64,000 bases of DNA, taken from Cyanophora paradoxa (Eukaryota; Glaucocystophyceae; Cyanophorales; Cyanophoraceae). The stretch lies in assembly GCA_004431415.1 (NCBI GenBank), contig QPMI01000083.1, positions 36,495 to 100,494 on the forward strand. Direction: 5' to 3'. Numbering within the stretch: position 1 is the stretch's first letter; each line of letters opens with the position of its first letter. Position numbers and translations under genes: made by a program. This document shows positions 30,761 through 40,734 of this stretch, piece by piece. Under the pieces are notes generated by a model. The model saw only the letters and a program-made list of their open reading frames with translations. It was not told the DNA's origin and did not search any database.

Positions 30761-32688
30761 ATGAAGCAGTCAAAGCGAAAGGAACCCAGCCTCTGGGATG
30801 ACGGCTTCGACGAGGCCCGACGTCGGCACCGCTGGCACGGCAAGCGACCCGACAGCAGCAGCTCGTGGGCCGGCAAGGGCAACATGAAGCGTGTCAACAA
30901 GATCACTCAGCAGGCGCGCAAGGCGAAGGAGCCCAAGCTCCCTGACCTCGACATCCTCAAGGGCGAGCACCCCGCGGCAACGGTCCGCTGCCTGGACACC
31001 AGCGGCCGCGCCTACCACGTTCGCCTTGGCGACTTCGTCATCTGTTCAGTTAGCTCAGACACCCAGCTGTGTCCAGAACTCAGCGTCGTTCGCCCGAAGC
31101 CCTTCCATTTCCCGCGCCCAGGTGAAACGATTTTGGCGCGAGTCGAGGGCGAGTTCCCAACACAGACGAAGGCGAAGCGCGGCGACTTCAACTACTCCGT
31201 CAACGGCGTCATCCTTCGGCGCTTCGTGCGCCCGGAGGACTCCGATGTGAAGGACTGCGGGCTCGGCAGCGTGATCATCAAGGCAGACGGGGAGCAGGCA
31301 GCCGTGGCCATCGCAAACCACCTCATCTACTACTCGAACGTGACGGTCCGCCCGCCGCGCCCGCGCCCCGTTCCAGCGTCCGATGCCCGTGCGCGCAGGT
31401 TCACGCACTCGCGAAGGTGGTGGCCGCGGACGAGTACAAAGCCCTCAACCACGCCGATCCCCACATCTACGTCTGTAAGCAAATCATGACGTTCCCGGGC
31501 GACGGCTCCTTCCAGTTCGACGTCGCCCTCGCCTTCAACGCGAGGCTCAAGCGAGTGGCGAAGAAGAAGATGGCGTGCTTCCTCCGGCCGCTGTCGAGGC
31601 CGGAGGAGCGCGTGGAGGCGATTGGCTACCTTCAGGACGCCGCCGCGAACGCCCTCAAGCGCCGGAAGACCGGGACGCAGCTTGTCAACGTCAAGATCCC
31701 GGTGGCCGGGCCGGCAATGTTGGTCTGCGGCTCTTATGACTCGTTCGAAGTTCTTTTTCCTATCCTCTAACGGTGCGCATCGCAGGAGAACATCGTGGCG
31801 CAGGTCGCGCACGTCGCCACGCCCATCGACCCGAAGACGGGCCAGCCGATCCCGGTTGACAAGCTGCCGGCGGCGAATCGCTTCGTTATCGAGCTTCCGG
31901 ACCGCGAGACCGCTGCTGGTGGAAGCCGCTTCCTTTTTCCCGCTCGCTGTTCTTTTTCCGACCTCTTTGCAGCTGTTCTCGGTCCCTCCGGCGTGGCGCA
32001 AGCGTCCAAGCGCGTCTGCAAGCGGGACGCGGACGGGAAGGCGATCCGGAAGCACAGCGAGATGCAGACCGTCACCGTCGAGAAGGCGTACGGCGGCTTA
32101 ATCGTGCCGCGCCACACGGGCTCCCATGACGTCGTCCAGTTCGACGAGCGTGCGCCCGGCCCGCCCTCGCCGCGCCGCTCGCTTACGAAGCTCTGCTCCT
32201 TGGGCGCGGCAGGTCCCGGTCGGATCGTGGCCACGAAGCGCTCGGGCAGGAAAGGTGGGCACGTCACGCTCGAGCTTCCGAGCTACGAGTACGGCCCCGA
32301 CGGCGAGCGCATCGCCAGCCTCGCGGGGCCCCTCGCGGCTGTCCCCGTGAAGCGCCCGCACCGGTGCCGCGCCGGCGCCAACACCGTCGCCAAGGCGCCG
32401 CCTGTCCCCGAAGCAGCCCCTTCAGAACCTGCCGCCGCCGCCCTGCCGGCCCCCGCCGCCGCCGCCCTGCCGGCCCCCGCCGTCGCCGCCCCGCCGGCCC
32501 CCGCCGCCGCCGCCCTGCCGGCCGCCGCCGCCGCCGCCCCGCCCGCCCCCGCCCCGCCGGTCGCCGCCCTGTCGGCCCCTGCTGCTGCTGCCCACCGGCC
32601 GCTGCCGCCCTACCTGCCCCCGCCGCATCCGCCTCGGTCCCAAGTGCGCCCCTCCCCCTCGCCCCCGCTCGGCTACTTGCTCGCCTAA
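30761..32688 (+). CDS. unrecognised spliced protein with an Ala/Pro-repeat C terminus
   Basis: ATG at 30761 starts a Lys/Arg-rich N terminus (MKQSKRKEPSLWDDGFDEARR). Exon 1 ends at 31339. A 59-bp intron (31340-31398, GTGACG...GCGCAG), a 36-bp intron (31750-31785, GTTCTTTTTCC...ATCGCAG) and a probable 54-bp in-phase intron (about 31918-31971, GTGGAAGCC...TTTGCAG) keep one frame to the stop at 32688. The middle part reads like a folded protein (VHALAKVVAADEYKAL, HIYVCKQIMTFPGDGSFQFD). The C terminus is an AAALPAPAAA-type repeat, about 32420-32600. It converges on the disrupted transposase-like gene 114 bp away and may belong to the same transposon. No family is recognised. Confidence 0.6.
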
Positions 32689-32801
32689 TCCTGCAGCAGG
32701 AAGGATCGCGCGGCACAGCTCGCGGCCGCGGTGGCGGCGCGCAAGAGGGCAAAGTCGTGAAGCTGCTACTGAGAATCGCACTATCTAGGTTACAAGGTGC
32801 G

Positions 32802-33649
32802 CTATGTCTGGTCCAAATCCATTTCGTCTATTTCCCCCTCCGCTAGATCGTCTGCTAGAACCTCTGCTAGGGCCCTATCATCGAAATCGAGCATGTTGGC
32901 GCCCTCATCCTCCGCCTCCATCTCCTCCTCCGCCTCCTCCTCTGCCTCGGCGTCGTACTCGGCGGTCTCCTCCTCCCCCTCCTCCTCGTCCCCGCTCTCC
33001 TCGGGCACCTCGTCCTCCGGCACCGGATCCCCCTCCTGCAGCTCAATATCCTCGTCGATCTCCTCCTCGTCCGCAGGCAGGGGCACCGCTGCCACCTCCT
33101 CGCCCCCCGGCGGCGCCGCCGCCGCCCCTTCGCCCTGCATAGCCGCTGACCGGTGGGGACGGGCCGCAGGTCGGGGGATGAAGGGCCCATCTGGCCAGGC
33201 CTTGGCGGCGACGGGCGCGTCGTACTCGGCGTGGGCAGCGTCCTTCCCGCCGGCGCTCGCCTCCGTCATGTTCCGCATCCACAGCGCCAGGCGCCGCCGC
33301 TGGTGCGTCATGATCTGCTTGAGCATGTCGAGGTCCTTGTTCCACCCGCCACCGAGAGACGTGACGGTGTGTCGCAGGCGCCGAAGGAGGCCCATGTAGG
33401 ACTCGATGACCTCGCAGCTCCAACGGCCGGGCGCGTTCGTGTTGTCGACGCGCGCCCAGAACGCGAGGTGCGCAAGCGTCGAGTGCATGTAGCGTGTGAA
33501 GATCTTCCATAACGGGAAGTGTGTCTCCATCAGGCCCTGGAGCTCGGCGACGGCCTCGATAACTTGCTGCCGCGCCTCCTCGTCGGGCTTCATGTTCCGC
33601 TCGTACTGGTAGATGATCTGGCGGAGCTGCCAAATCTCGTGCATGCCCC
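32802..33649 (-). pseudogene. transposase-like gene, 3' half, split by the PLV provirus
   Basis: The - strand frame starts at the provirus edge and runs about 280 codons to 32802. It has LWKIFTRYMHSTLAHLAFWA followed by RWSCEVIESYMGLLRRLRHT. That layout is faintly like the DUF4218-type tail of some DNA-transposon proteins, but the match is weak. The C terminus is very acidic (EEEEIDEDIEL-like runs). Joining 45577 to 33643, with one TGCCCC removed, keeps the codon phase (GGC then ATG CAC), so this is an interior exon and the ATG at 33644 is not the original start. Confidence 0.7.
33644..33649. other. target-site duplication of the provirus, left copy (TGCCCC)
   Basis: TGCCCC directly precedes the terminal inverted repeat. 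The same six bases directly follow the other end at 45577-45582. Six-base duplications are typical of polinton-type rve integrases. Confidence 0.9.
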
Positions 33650-33995
33650 ACTTGACTTGTGTGCATTACACCCAAAATTTAACGCATTTTATTTACGACA
33701 TTCAGTAACAACTTTACGATTTCCGATACAACATAATATCACCATCAAACAATCGATGAAATACCCATTTAATCGATGAAATACCCAATATACCCATTTA
33801 ATCGTAAAGTATCAAAGTACGACAATCGATGAAATACCCAATATACCCATTTAATCGTAAAGTATCAAAGTACGACAATCGATGATACACATAAAACAAT
33901 CGAGGAATTCCCATATTTCTCGATTGAATCGATAAAAACAACAACACATAAACCATTCACAGTTACACCCGTTACACCCATTTCACATTACACCC
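33650..33995. repeat. left terminal inverted repeat of the provirus (346 bp)
   Basis: It begins ACTTGACTTGTGTGCATTAC and ends TTCACATTACACCC. It is the reverse complement of 45284-45576 except that it holds one extra 53-bp unit. That unit starts GATGAAATACCCAATATACC and is present twice here and once in the right repeat. The last codons of the integrase gene lie inside it. Confidence 0.92.
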
Positions 33996-35041
33996 TTTCT
34001 TAAATTATACTTCTTCCTCACGGTTACTTTTCGATTCGGTTTAATTCCTTCCTTTTTCATCTTCTGATTCACAGCATTTACCTTTTTCACTCGTTCTATC
34101 CGTTTTTGCGACGGTATCTTAATTACGTCTTTCACATTCACCTTCTGTAACTCTTGCTTCTTAAAGCGTCTCTTTACTTCCTTCTCGTCTCCGTCCATGT
34201 CCTCCAACACCTTAAACCTATTCCCGTCAGATCTTCCGACTTTATAGACCTTCTGACTGAATCGCGCGCCTTCCTTTTCAAATGCACTTTTTTTACCTTC
34301 TAACACTCGCACAGTATCGCCCGGTTTTACTGTATCCCTCTTTTCCTTCTCTTGAATATGCTTATTATGCACAATATCACGTAGATGTATAAAAAGCTGT
34401 TTCTGATCACTTGCAAATACCGCATTGGGTGAATCGTCTTTTAAGGAACTATGAGGTGAACCATTGTAAATTGAAAGAACTTCACCGATTAAATCTATCC
34501 ACTTCGTGGTTCCCTTTGACGTCATCGCCTTCCTCAAATATTGCTTAAAAGTCCGTGTGAATCTGTCAATAATTCCCAACTTATTACCAACTGTTACATG
34601 GTCATCTTTCGCAACATCTGTGTATAATCTTACGCCGTTAGCATCACACCAATCTTTATAAATTGCGCTGCTAAATTCATGATCTCCCGCCAATCCATTA
34701 ACCTTACCTGCCTCAACCTTAAACTTATTCAAAATTTCGCGGATTTCTTCATTTTTCTTAAACGGATACACGAAAGCCTTCCGACTTAATATATCAATAA
34801 AACTTATCATCTTGTAAATCCCATTATTCGCGGTTTGATATCCTTTAAAATTCATTATGTCCACCTGGAACGAATAAGGCATAGCAACAACTCTTAGAAA
34901 TGTCTTCGGTTTCTTTGGTTTCTTAAATATCTGATGCACTTCCGAATTTATAAAACGTTTCTTTAATTCTGCTTCATCAAATGTCACTTTATCGTTTATC
35001 AACTTCTGCCGGTATTTCTTGTAAGATAACACGTTATCCAT
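33983..35041 (-). CDS. PLV retroviral-type (rve) integrase
   Basis: This DDE-type integrase would insert the viral genome and leave the 6-bp duplication seen here. I place the start at ATG 35041, which overlaps the upstream gene's TAA by one base (TAATG), giving about 352 residues. The core reads YSFQVDIMNFKGY (first Asp, near residue 61), ISFIDILSRKAF, AGDHEFSSAIYKDWC (second Asp, near 118) and NKLGIIDRFTRTFKQYL. The last block aligns with the usual V-E-R-F-N-R-T-L block but shows Asp where Glu is expected. The basic C terminus includes KPGDTVRVLEGKKS...FSQKVYKV, an SH3/chromodomain-like tail. It is co-directional with the replication gene. Confidence 0.88.
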   Translation of the reverse strand: MDNVLSYKKYRQKLINDKVTFDEAELKKRFINSEVHQIFKKPKKPKTFLRVVAMPYSFQVDIMNFKGYQTANNGIYKMISFIDILSRKAFVYPFKKNEEIREILNKFKVEAGKVNGLAGDHEFSSAIYKDWCDANGVRLYTDVAKDDHVTVGNKLGIIDRFTRTFKQYLRKAMTSKGTTKWIDLIGEVLSIYNGSPHSSLKDDSPNAVFASDQKQLFIHLRDIVHNKHIQEKEKRDTVKPGDTVRVLEGKKSAFEKEGARFSQKVYKVGRSDGNRFKVLEDMDGDEKEVKRRFKKQELQKVNVKDVIKIPSQKRIERVKKVNAVNQKMKKEGIKPNRKVTVRKKYNLRKGVM

Positions 35042-38000
35042 TACTGCGCTGCGCAATTACACCTATTATGAGACAAGAAACAGTTCGGCTTAATGTGGGC
35101 GATTGCGTTGTTATAACGGTCTACTGTCGCATCTTCCGAATCCATAATATCGCCACACCTTCCACAGCGTCCATGCTGCTTACCAAAGCGGTAACCCTTC
35201 CATTCCCAATCAACGTAATCCGCCACATCAAACTCGCGGTTACACTTCTTGTCTTCCGCCTTGTGTGATCTGATCTTAACGGCAAACTCCGCCTTCTCCA
35301 TACCAACTCTCCGTTTCTCGTCCTCATCTACGAAAATCACAGTGTCAGAAAGTCTTTCGGTTCGCGTAACTGCAACATAGAAACTCTCAGCGGTCATGTA
35401 TGGCGAGGTCGTCTGATACACAACTACCCGTTTATCTCTGATAGTGTCACCTTGAATGCTGTAACAAGTGAAACCATGCGATAATGCGAAATATTTGATG
35501 TCTTCGGGCTTCGCATTATAGATTTCTTCGCTGTCGACATCTTTTAGCGTAAGAACCTTTTCGGCTTCGTATTTGATTACTTCATATTCAAATCCGCGAT
35601 AAATGATACCCTCATTTGTTGTGATTTGATACTTTGCAATCAAACGCACACCTTCCTCATAAACCATGTCAACACCGTAAAGCATCCTATGCATCGCATT
35701 ATTCACTTCCGCGGACTTGCGGTTAGATTGAACTATGGAAATGTCGCCTTTTTCCATTTCATTCACAACTGCAAGACCTAACCGCGCCGCTGCCTCCGGA
35801 ACACGCATTTTTGTAACGAATAGATCATGTTTTAATTGATCTATTTTAACCTGATCTTCGGGGTCTTTGTGTCGCTTTCCGACTTCTAAGTAAACCTCAT
35901 TCTTAAACAACCGGTCAAAGATCTTGTTATAGTAGTCACGATGGTCAATGTCGATAAATTGAATCGGTGGAATCTGGAATGGATCACCTGTAACGATATA
36001 CAACTTATCCGGAAAATGGATAGTCATAATGTCTCTCAGCGCCTCCAATTCGCGAATGGGGAACTGGTAAACCTCATCGATAACAAAGCACTGATACCGG
36101 GATAAATCAGTAACCTGTTTTCCTACGTTGTCATTCATCTTCTCGGGGTCGATATTCAGATGTAATGACTTGTAGATGGTCTTTACATCGACCATATCAA
36201 CTTCGCACCACTCCTTTTTTAATTCCATGCGTAGTTGCTTGCATCGAATGTTAGTAGGCGCAATGAAAAGACAGTTTTTACCATACTTCCGTGTCATCGC
36301 CTTCGCTAACGTGGTCTTACCTGTTCCGGGTTTAACACCTCGAATAATCACGTTACCCTTTCCTTCCATAGCATTCACGATGGCTTCCACGTCGTATTCA
36401 TCCTTGAACTTGAACACCTTATGGTTAACCTTCTCGACCGTAATAAACCTCTCGTCGCGCTGTTTCAGTCTGTCGAATGTGATCCACCCATTAGCATTAT
36501 TCCGCTTCTTCTTCTTTGACTGCTGCGACGCGATCGGAGCAAGATTAAACGGTTTCACGTCATACTTTCCGGTGTTCTCGAAAAGGTCACGGTCAAACGG
36601 CTCAAATGGGTATGGCTTGTCTATAAGAAACTCATCGGTTCTGATGCGTAGAACTCCGACACCATCAGCTCTTAGATCCTTAGCAAGTTTATACATGATC
36701 CCACGCATGATACTGTAAATCTGACACTGGATAGGTAGGAAACCATCTATAAGCATCTTCTCTTCTCCTTCCTGGTTTACATACCATAACATCGGTGTCT
36801 CCGTCTTTGCCTCATTCCTTACAGTCGTCCGCTTCGGCTTCTTTGAATCGAAATTTAGCGATCTCAGTTTACCGTCGTTCTCTTGGACAAAGTTAAGCGC
36901 GTCGTTCTTGTTAAAGAATATCGTCGTTTGGATTTTTCGCTGGGATTTCTTACCAAACTTCCCGATAGTATGATTACTGATATCCTTCTTTTCCTTGATC
37001 GAAAGATTAGACGCGAATAACTGTTTGAAAGCCTGCAACGTGACGTTTTTAACAACCCGGTATGGTCTTACCACTGCTTCGATAATCACATCGTCGCGGA
37101 TGTCATCGTAGAACTCTTTTAACACGGCACCATACAGAAGGTTAAATTTTGAGTCTACAAGGATACGTTTGTATTGCGACATGTTGTTAATCAATTGGTC
37201 TTTGCGATTTACCGTAAAGTGTTTTGCTCTTACTTTCACCGAATAGAAGGCGTCCACTTCGATATCATCGCTACATGTTACCACAACCTTTTCGAATCGA
37301 TCGAATGAACTAAACACCAAGAAGTTTATAATGCGTTTCGCTACGATATGTGTGTATGCTTTGGAGATATCCAATTTATGCGTATCGAATGCGCCAAACA
37401 TAATGTCTTCAAATAATTCCCGCAATTCAGCGGTAGAAGTCGCGAAAAACCCATTTAATGCGCTCTGTTGTCCTTTCGTGAATGCCGCGAATGTCTCAGG
37501 GTTGTATTTGCTCTTAACATTCCTGTTAATGAGCGCGCGATTCATCATCTGCGACATTTCGTTAAAGAGTTTCCGGTGTTCTTCATCCCTAAGGTTAACG
37601 TCAACATCATCCATATTTACCATGTTGCCGGGTGGTAATATACATACATCGATGTCTTCGATCTTGTAATGGATGTAGCTAACTATACCTTCATCGGAAA
37701 TAGTCGCGTTAACTTCGTGGTTCGCTCTTCTGAAACTCCCCAACAATTCGAATAACGGCTTACTGTAAGTGATCGTAACTTTTGTGGCGTTGTTCTCCTT
37801 CTCGCGTTTAACAATCTCCACTATTTCTTCCTCAGAGTATGCCGGATGGCTGATATCGTTAAACTGTGTTTTGATCTTGTATTTTAGCGACGATGAACCC
37901 ACCGCTTTGGTTTCACGCGCCGCTGTTCCATTGAAAGATCGCACAAGTTTACTAAGGTCTTTATTCAACACATACACGTGATCGTTAGAGATCTGAACGT

Positions 38001-39141
38001 AAACGCTTGCCGGGACAAGGTGTGAATTTGTCCGGGTAGGTTTGTAACACAGAGAATGTATAACCTTGTCGTCTTTTCCGATTGCGATAAAGCGGATGCG
38101 CCACTTTTGCAAGAATGGTAGTATTTCGTTAAAGGACGTCCCCCAATCGGATGTGTCAGTAGGCGCGTGTCCTTTGATCTGCTCATAAAGCCATTCCTTC
38201 GAATAATTGACCTTCTTGTATTTGTTGATACTGTGGGCATATTCGAAAGATTTCACGATGACCTGATGTAACGCCTCTATTAAGCAATCCTTGATGATAA
38301 GTGACTCATCGGGTTTAATCTGATCCAATACAGATTTTGCGCCACCATTAAGGGTATATTTGATGAAACGCGAAACGATCTTAGGCGCCTCTCCGTCTCT
38401 AAGCGCTCTTTCATTCAGAGGGTAAACCGTGGTATTGTCACTTACTACGATTTCTTCGATAGACATAACATCGGGATACGGAATATCGGAGCCATTCACT
38501 TGTGGGTTAGCGAAAATTTTCACATAATTGTAATCCCTGTTATTTGCGTTACGATCCGCGATGTTTAGTAGGAAAGTGGCGATATTATCGATTTCCCAAA
38601 CGGCAAGGAAGTTATTAAATTCGTCTTCCACTTCGGCGAGTCTTGCAATTAATACGTCTTTCGGGCAAGTCATAATTAACGCCCTTTTTCCGCTCTTCTG
38701 TGTCTCAACGTAAGGTGTGTCATTGTGTAAGACTACATCGCGGTTCTGTGGTAGATTATCGATATCATCAGGAAGTGCGTAGAACCTAACGTGAACCGAA
38801 ACAGTTTCGCCATTTTCTGCTTCAATACGACGAATGAGACGCCTTACCTTTCCCTTGAACTTCTTCCCTTCTTGCTTCTGAATGTTCTTAATCGTTCTCT
38901 GTGCGCGCTTCTCCTTCTTCTCCTGCTTGCGCTTCTTCCGCTCTGCGCGGATTTCCTCCTTAGTCTTCTCCTTCTTCTCACTCTTCCTTGCTTCGAGTTC
39001 CTTTACGACTCTTTCGAAACGGTCATTAGCGATTCGCTTAATTGCATTACCGATAAACGGGATGCTGCGAATACCGGGTAGATTGGTAATGGACTCTACC
39101 ACAGATCCGATGATATTCTTCACTGTTGCAAATGAAAACAT
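35041..39141 (-). CDS. PLV replication protein: polymerase-like palm fused to SF1 helicase
   Basis: 1366 residues. The N terminus has a short hydrophobic stretch and a Lys/Glu-rich coiled segment (about residues 45-90). Near residue 588, LDISKAYTHIVAKRI resembles polymerase motif A of family B-like palms. Near 834, VLRIRTDEFLID resembles motif C. A superfamily 1 helicase follows: Walker A GVKPGTGKTTLAKAM (near 934), Walker B QCFVIDEVYQFP (near 1020), IVTGDPFQIPP (near 1052) and a C-terminal YVAVTRTERLSD. The tail has CGRCGDIMDS, VDRYNNAIAHIKPNC and HNRCNC, an HNH-like or zinc-ribbon arrangement. The helicase is certain; the polymerase-like call rests on two motifs. It is the only replication enzyme in the provirus. 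Confidence 0.82.
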   Translation of the reverse strand: MFSFATVKNIIGSVVESITNLPGIRSIPFIGNAIKRIANDRFERVVKELEARKSEKKEKTKEEIRAERKKRKQEKKEKRAQRTIKNIQKQEGKKFKGKVRRLIRRIEAENGETVSVHVRFYALPDDIDNLPQNRDVVLHNDTPYVETQKSGKRALIMTCPKDVLIARLAEVEDEFNNFLAVWEIDNIATFLLNIADRNANNRDYNYVKIFANPQVNGSDIPYPDVMSIEEIVVSDNTTVYPLNERALRDGEAPKIVSRFIKYTLNGGAKSVLDQIKPDESLIIKDCLIEALHQVIVKSFEYAHSINKYKKVNYSKEWLYEQIKGHAPTDTSDWGTSFNEILPFLQKWRIRFIAIGKDDKVIHSLCYKPTRTNSHLVPASVYVQISNDHVYVLNKDLSKLVRSFNGTAARETKAVGSSSLKYKIKTQFNDISHPAYSEEEIVEIVKREKENNATKVTITYSKPLFELLGSFRRANHEVNATISDEGIVSYIHYKIEDIDVCILPPGNMVNMDDVDVNLRDEEHRKLFNEMSQMMNRALINRNVKSKYNPETFAAFTKGQQSALNGFFATSTAELRELFEDIMFGAFDTHKLDISKAYTHIVAKRIINFLVFSSFDRFEKVVVTCSDDIEVDAFYSVKVRAKHFTVNRKDQLINNMSQYKRILVDSKFNLLYGAVLKEFYDDIRDDVIIEAVVRPYRVVKNVTLQAFKQLFASNLSIKEKKDISNHTIGKFGKKSQRKIQTTIFFNKNDALNFVQENDGKLRSLNFDSKKPKRTTVRNEAKTETPMLWYVNQEGEEKMLIDGFLPIQCQIYSIMRGIMYKLAKDLRADGVGVLRIRTDEFLIDKPYPFEPFDRDLFENTGKYDVKPFNLAPIASQQSKKKKRNNANGWITFDRLKQRDERFITVEKVNHKVFKFKDEYDVEAIVNAMEGKGNVIIRGVKPGTGKTTLAKAMTRKYGKNCLFIAPTNIRCKQLRMELKKEWCEVDMVDVKTIYKSLHLNIDPEKMNDNVGKQVTDLSRYQCFVIDEVYQFPIRELEALRDIMTIHFPDKLYIVTGDPFQIPPIQFIDIDHRDYYNKIFDRLFKNEVYLEVGKRHKDPEDQVKIDQLKHDLFVTKMRVPEAAARLGLAVVNEMEKGDISIVQSNRKSAEVNNAMHRMLYGVDMVYEEGVRLIAKYQITTNEGIIYRGFEYEVIKYEAEKVLTLKDVDSEEIYNAKPEDIKYFALSHGFTCYSIQGDTIRDKRVVVYQTTSPYMTAESFYVAVTRTERLSDTVIFVDEDEKRRVGMEKAEFAVKIRSHKAEDKKCNREFDVADYVDWEWKGYRFGKQHGRCGRCGDIMDSEDATVDRYNNAIAHIKPNCFLSHNRCNCAAQ

Positions 39142-39202
39142 CTTATAGGCGTTCTTATTATATACACTATATTTTATTTCTTTAAGTGATTTTCATACAT
39201 TG

Positions 39203-39214
39203 CGTCATTTTTTG
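39203..39214 (-). promoter_or_regulatory. CGTCATTTTTTG motif upstream of the replication gene
   Basis: Read on the gene strand it is CAAAAAATGACG, 61 bp before the start at 39141. A TATA-like TATAGTGTATATAATAAG lies between it and the ATG. The same 12 bases recur four more times in the provirus. Confidence 0.7.
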
Positions 39215-39375
39215 GCGACACCGCAAAATCCACAAAATCCGCTTTTGAGGGTTTAATAAAAATAACAAAAGGGTCGACCACCATTTGATGGTCTTAAAAA
39301 TAACTCAAACACTTTAACAATGTTTAAGCGCGATTGCGCCTTATCTTCCTCAGCGATCGCGCCGGGAAAAAAGGA

Positions 39376-39630
39376 TTAACAATGAATTGATGGGCGACCC
39401 CGATTAGTTCGCGGGACGTCGAATAGATATTTAATGTATAGAATCGTGTTATTTACATATTGCGCCTTACACGAGGTCGCTATGTGTTTCTGTCTAAATG
39501 CGTCATCGTTATTATACAACTCACTCCACTTAACATTGCGTTTTTCATTGAATCGCGCAAGCGCTAACATACCCTTTTCTGTGCTGCGGTAGCGATAAAT
39601 CGCGCGTTTCTGAGATTCGCTTAGCGGCAT
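39376..39630 (-). CDS. PLV small hypothetical protein
   Basis: 84 residues starting MPLSESQKRAIYRYRSTEKG, basic, with a mostly helical look. It has no recognised motif. It stands alone between non-coding stretches, with a CGTCATTTTTTG motif 90 bp upstream, which supports a real gene. Confidence 0.6.
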   Translation of the reverse strand: MPLSESQKRAIYRYRSTEKGMLALARFNEKRNVKWSELYNNDDAFRQKHIATSCKAQYVNNTILYIKYLFDVPRTNRGRPSIHC

Positions 39631-39720
39631 TCTCTTGTTCCTCTTCTGATATATAGCAAGAAATCTTTAAGTCCTTTTCTTATCGTGTATATAACATGTC
39701 GATCAGTTTTTTTAAAACAC

Positions 39721-39732
39721 CGTCATTTTTTG
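39721..39732 (-). promoter_or_regulatory. CGTCATTTTTTG motif upstream of the 84-residue gene
   Basis: Exact 12-bp match, 90 bp before the start at 39630, in the same orientation relative to the gene as the other copies. Confidence 0.65.
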
Positions 39733-39955
39733 CGCATCGATAATAAGAAGATGCCGGAAAAATAAGCCGAAAGTATCGCTTTCTCGATTCTACGAATGAA
39801 CCCCGTAGAACAGGTGATTAAAAAGCGTGATCATGGATATGTCACGACTTCTCTACAACGCCACTTATAAAAATAAGTAAACGTGAGCGCAAACTTTCGG
39901 AATGGAGGGTTTAGCGCTATTCTTTGAAAAGAAATTTTTAACGTAAGAATGATCC
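39733..39955. other. provirus intergenic, no gene seen
   Basis: This 220-bp AT-rich stretch separates the motif of the 84-residue gene from the 3' end of the next - strand gene. No frame or strong hairpin is evident. Confidence 0.5.
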
Positions 39956-40702
39956 TTAACGGCGATAACCTGGACGGAGACCCAATTTAGCGAATCCGGA
40001 AAGCATCGGCACCGCATTGGGAATCGAGTTAAGCGGGTCAGATTGTGATGTAGCAACCCGTAAGATAGACTTATTTAACACCGGCAAATCCGTTTTATTG
40101 GATTCTTGATAATCGATCGTCTTAGCGATTAATTCCATCGGTGTGTGTTTTTCCTCTTTGATTGGATCGGGAAGGACATCAAACGTAACATTTGGTTTCT
40201 TGTCTACCTTCTCTTTGGTTATCGGTTGCTCCGTTATCTTCTTCTCTTTCTGCGTCTCATCGGCGATTCCCTCAACGAGACTTTTAGCGTGTTTATAAGT
40301 AATCGTTTTTAGTCCACCGGTAGTTGCTCTGATAAAGTAACGGTTACGGTGGTCTTTTTCCGAAAACGTGGAATATAGACGCTCGCCACCATCGAGGAGT
40401 TTAAGAAGAGTCGACTTTTTATCGACCTTATCGATTGTCGCGCTCTTAAATTGTCCTTTCTTAATTCCACGCTTTGCACCCGGCATACGGTTTAGCGGCA
40501 CTTGCTCAACGAGGGCGTTACCATCGTTAGCGTCATATACTGGCGCCACAGCACTGGAATTAATCACGTTATTAATATTCTTATCGATATCAGCGGTTCC
40601 GTATGCTGCGGTTCCTTTCGATTTCTTGTATTGCTTCCGTTCCGGTTCCGCTTGTTCGACGGGTTTCGCTAAGAAGTTTTTCGGTTGTGTCTTGCGAGCC
40701 AT
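39956..40702 (-). CDS. PLV hypothetical protein, capsid-gene neighbour
   Basis: I choose ATG 40702 (MARKTQPKNFLAKPVEQAEP), about 248 residues; an upstream ATG at 40732 is possible but sits in AT-rich promoter-like sequence. The protein is Lys-rich. Its centre reads KRGIKKGQFKSATIDKV and YFIRATTGGLKTITYKHAKS, and the C terminus is rich in Leu/Pro. It lies directly downstream of the penton gene and lacks the CGTCATTTTTTG motif, like the capsid genes. A virion role is inferred from this context only. Confidence 0.65.
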   Translation of the reverse strand: MARKTQPKNFLAKPVEQAEPERKQYKKSKGTAAYGTADIDKNINNVINSSAVAPVYDANDGNALVEQVPLNRMPGAKRGIKKGQFKSATIDKVDKKSTLLKLLDGGERLYSTFSEKDHRNRYFIRATTGGLKTITYKHAKSLVEGIADETQKEKKITEQPITKEKVDKKPNVTFDVLPDPIKEEKHTPMELIAKTIDYQESNKTDLPVLNKSILRVATSQSDPLNSIPNAVPMLSGFAKLGLRPGYRR

Positions 40703-40734
40703 TTGAATTAAAGAAACAAATTTATTATACAAAA

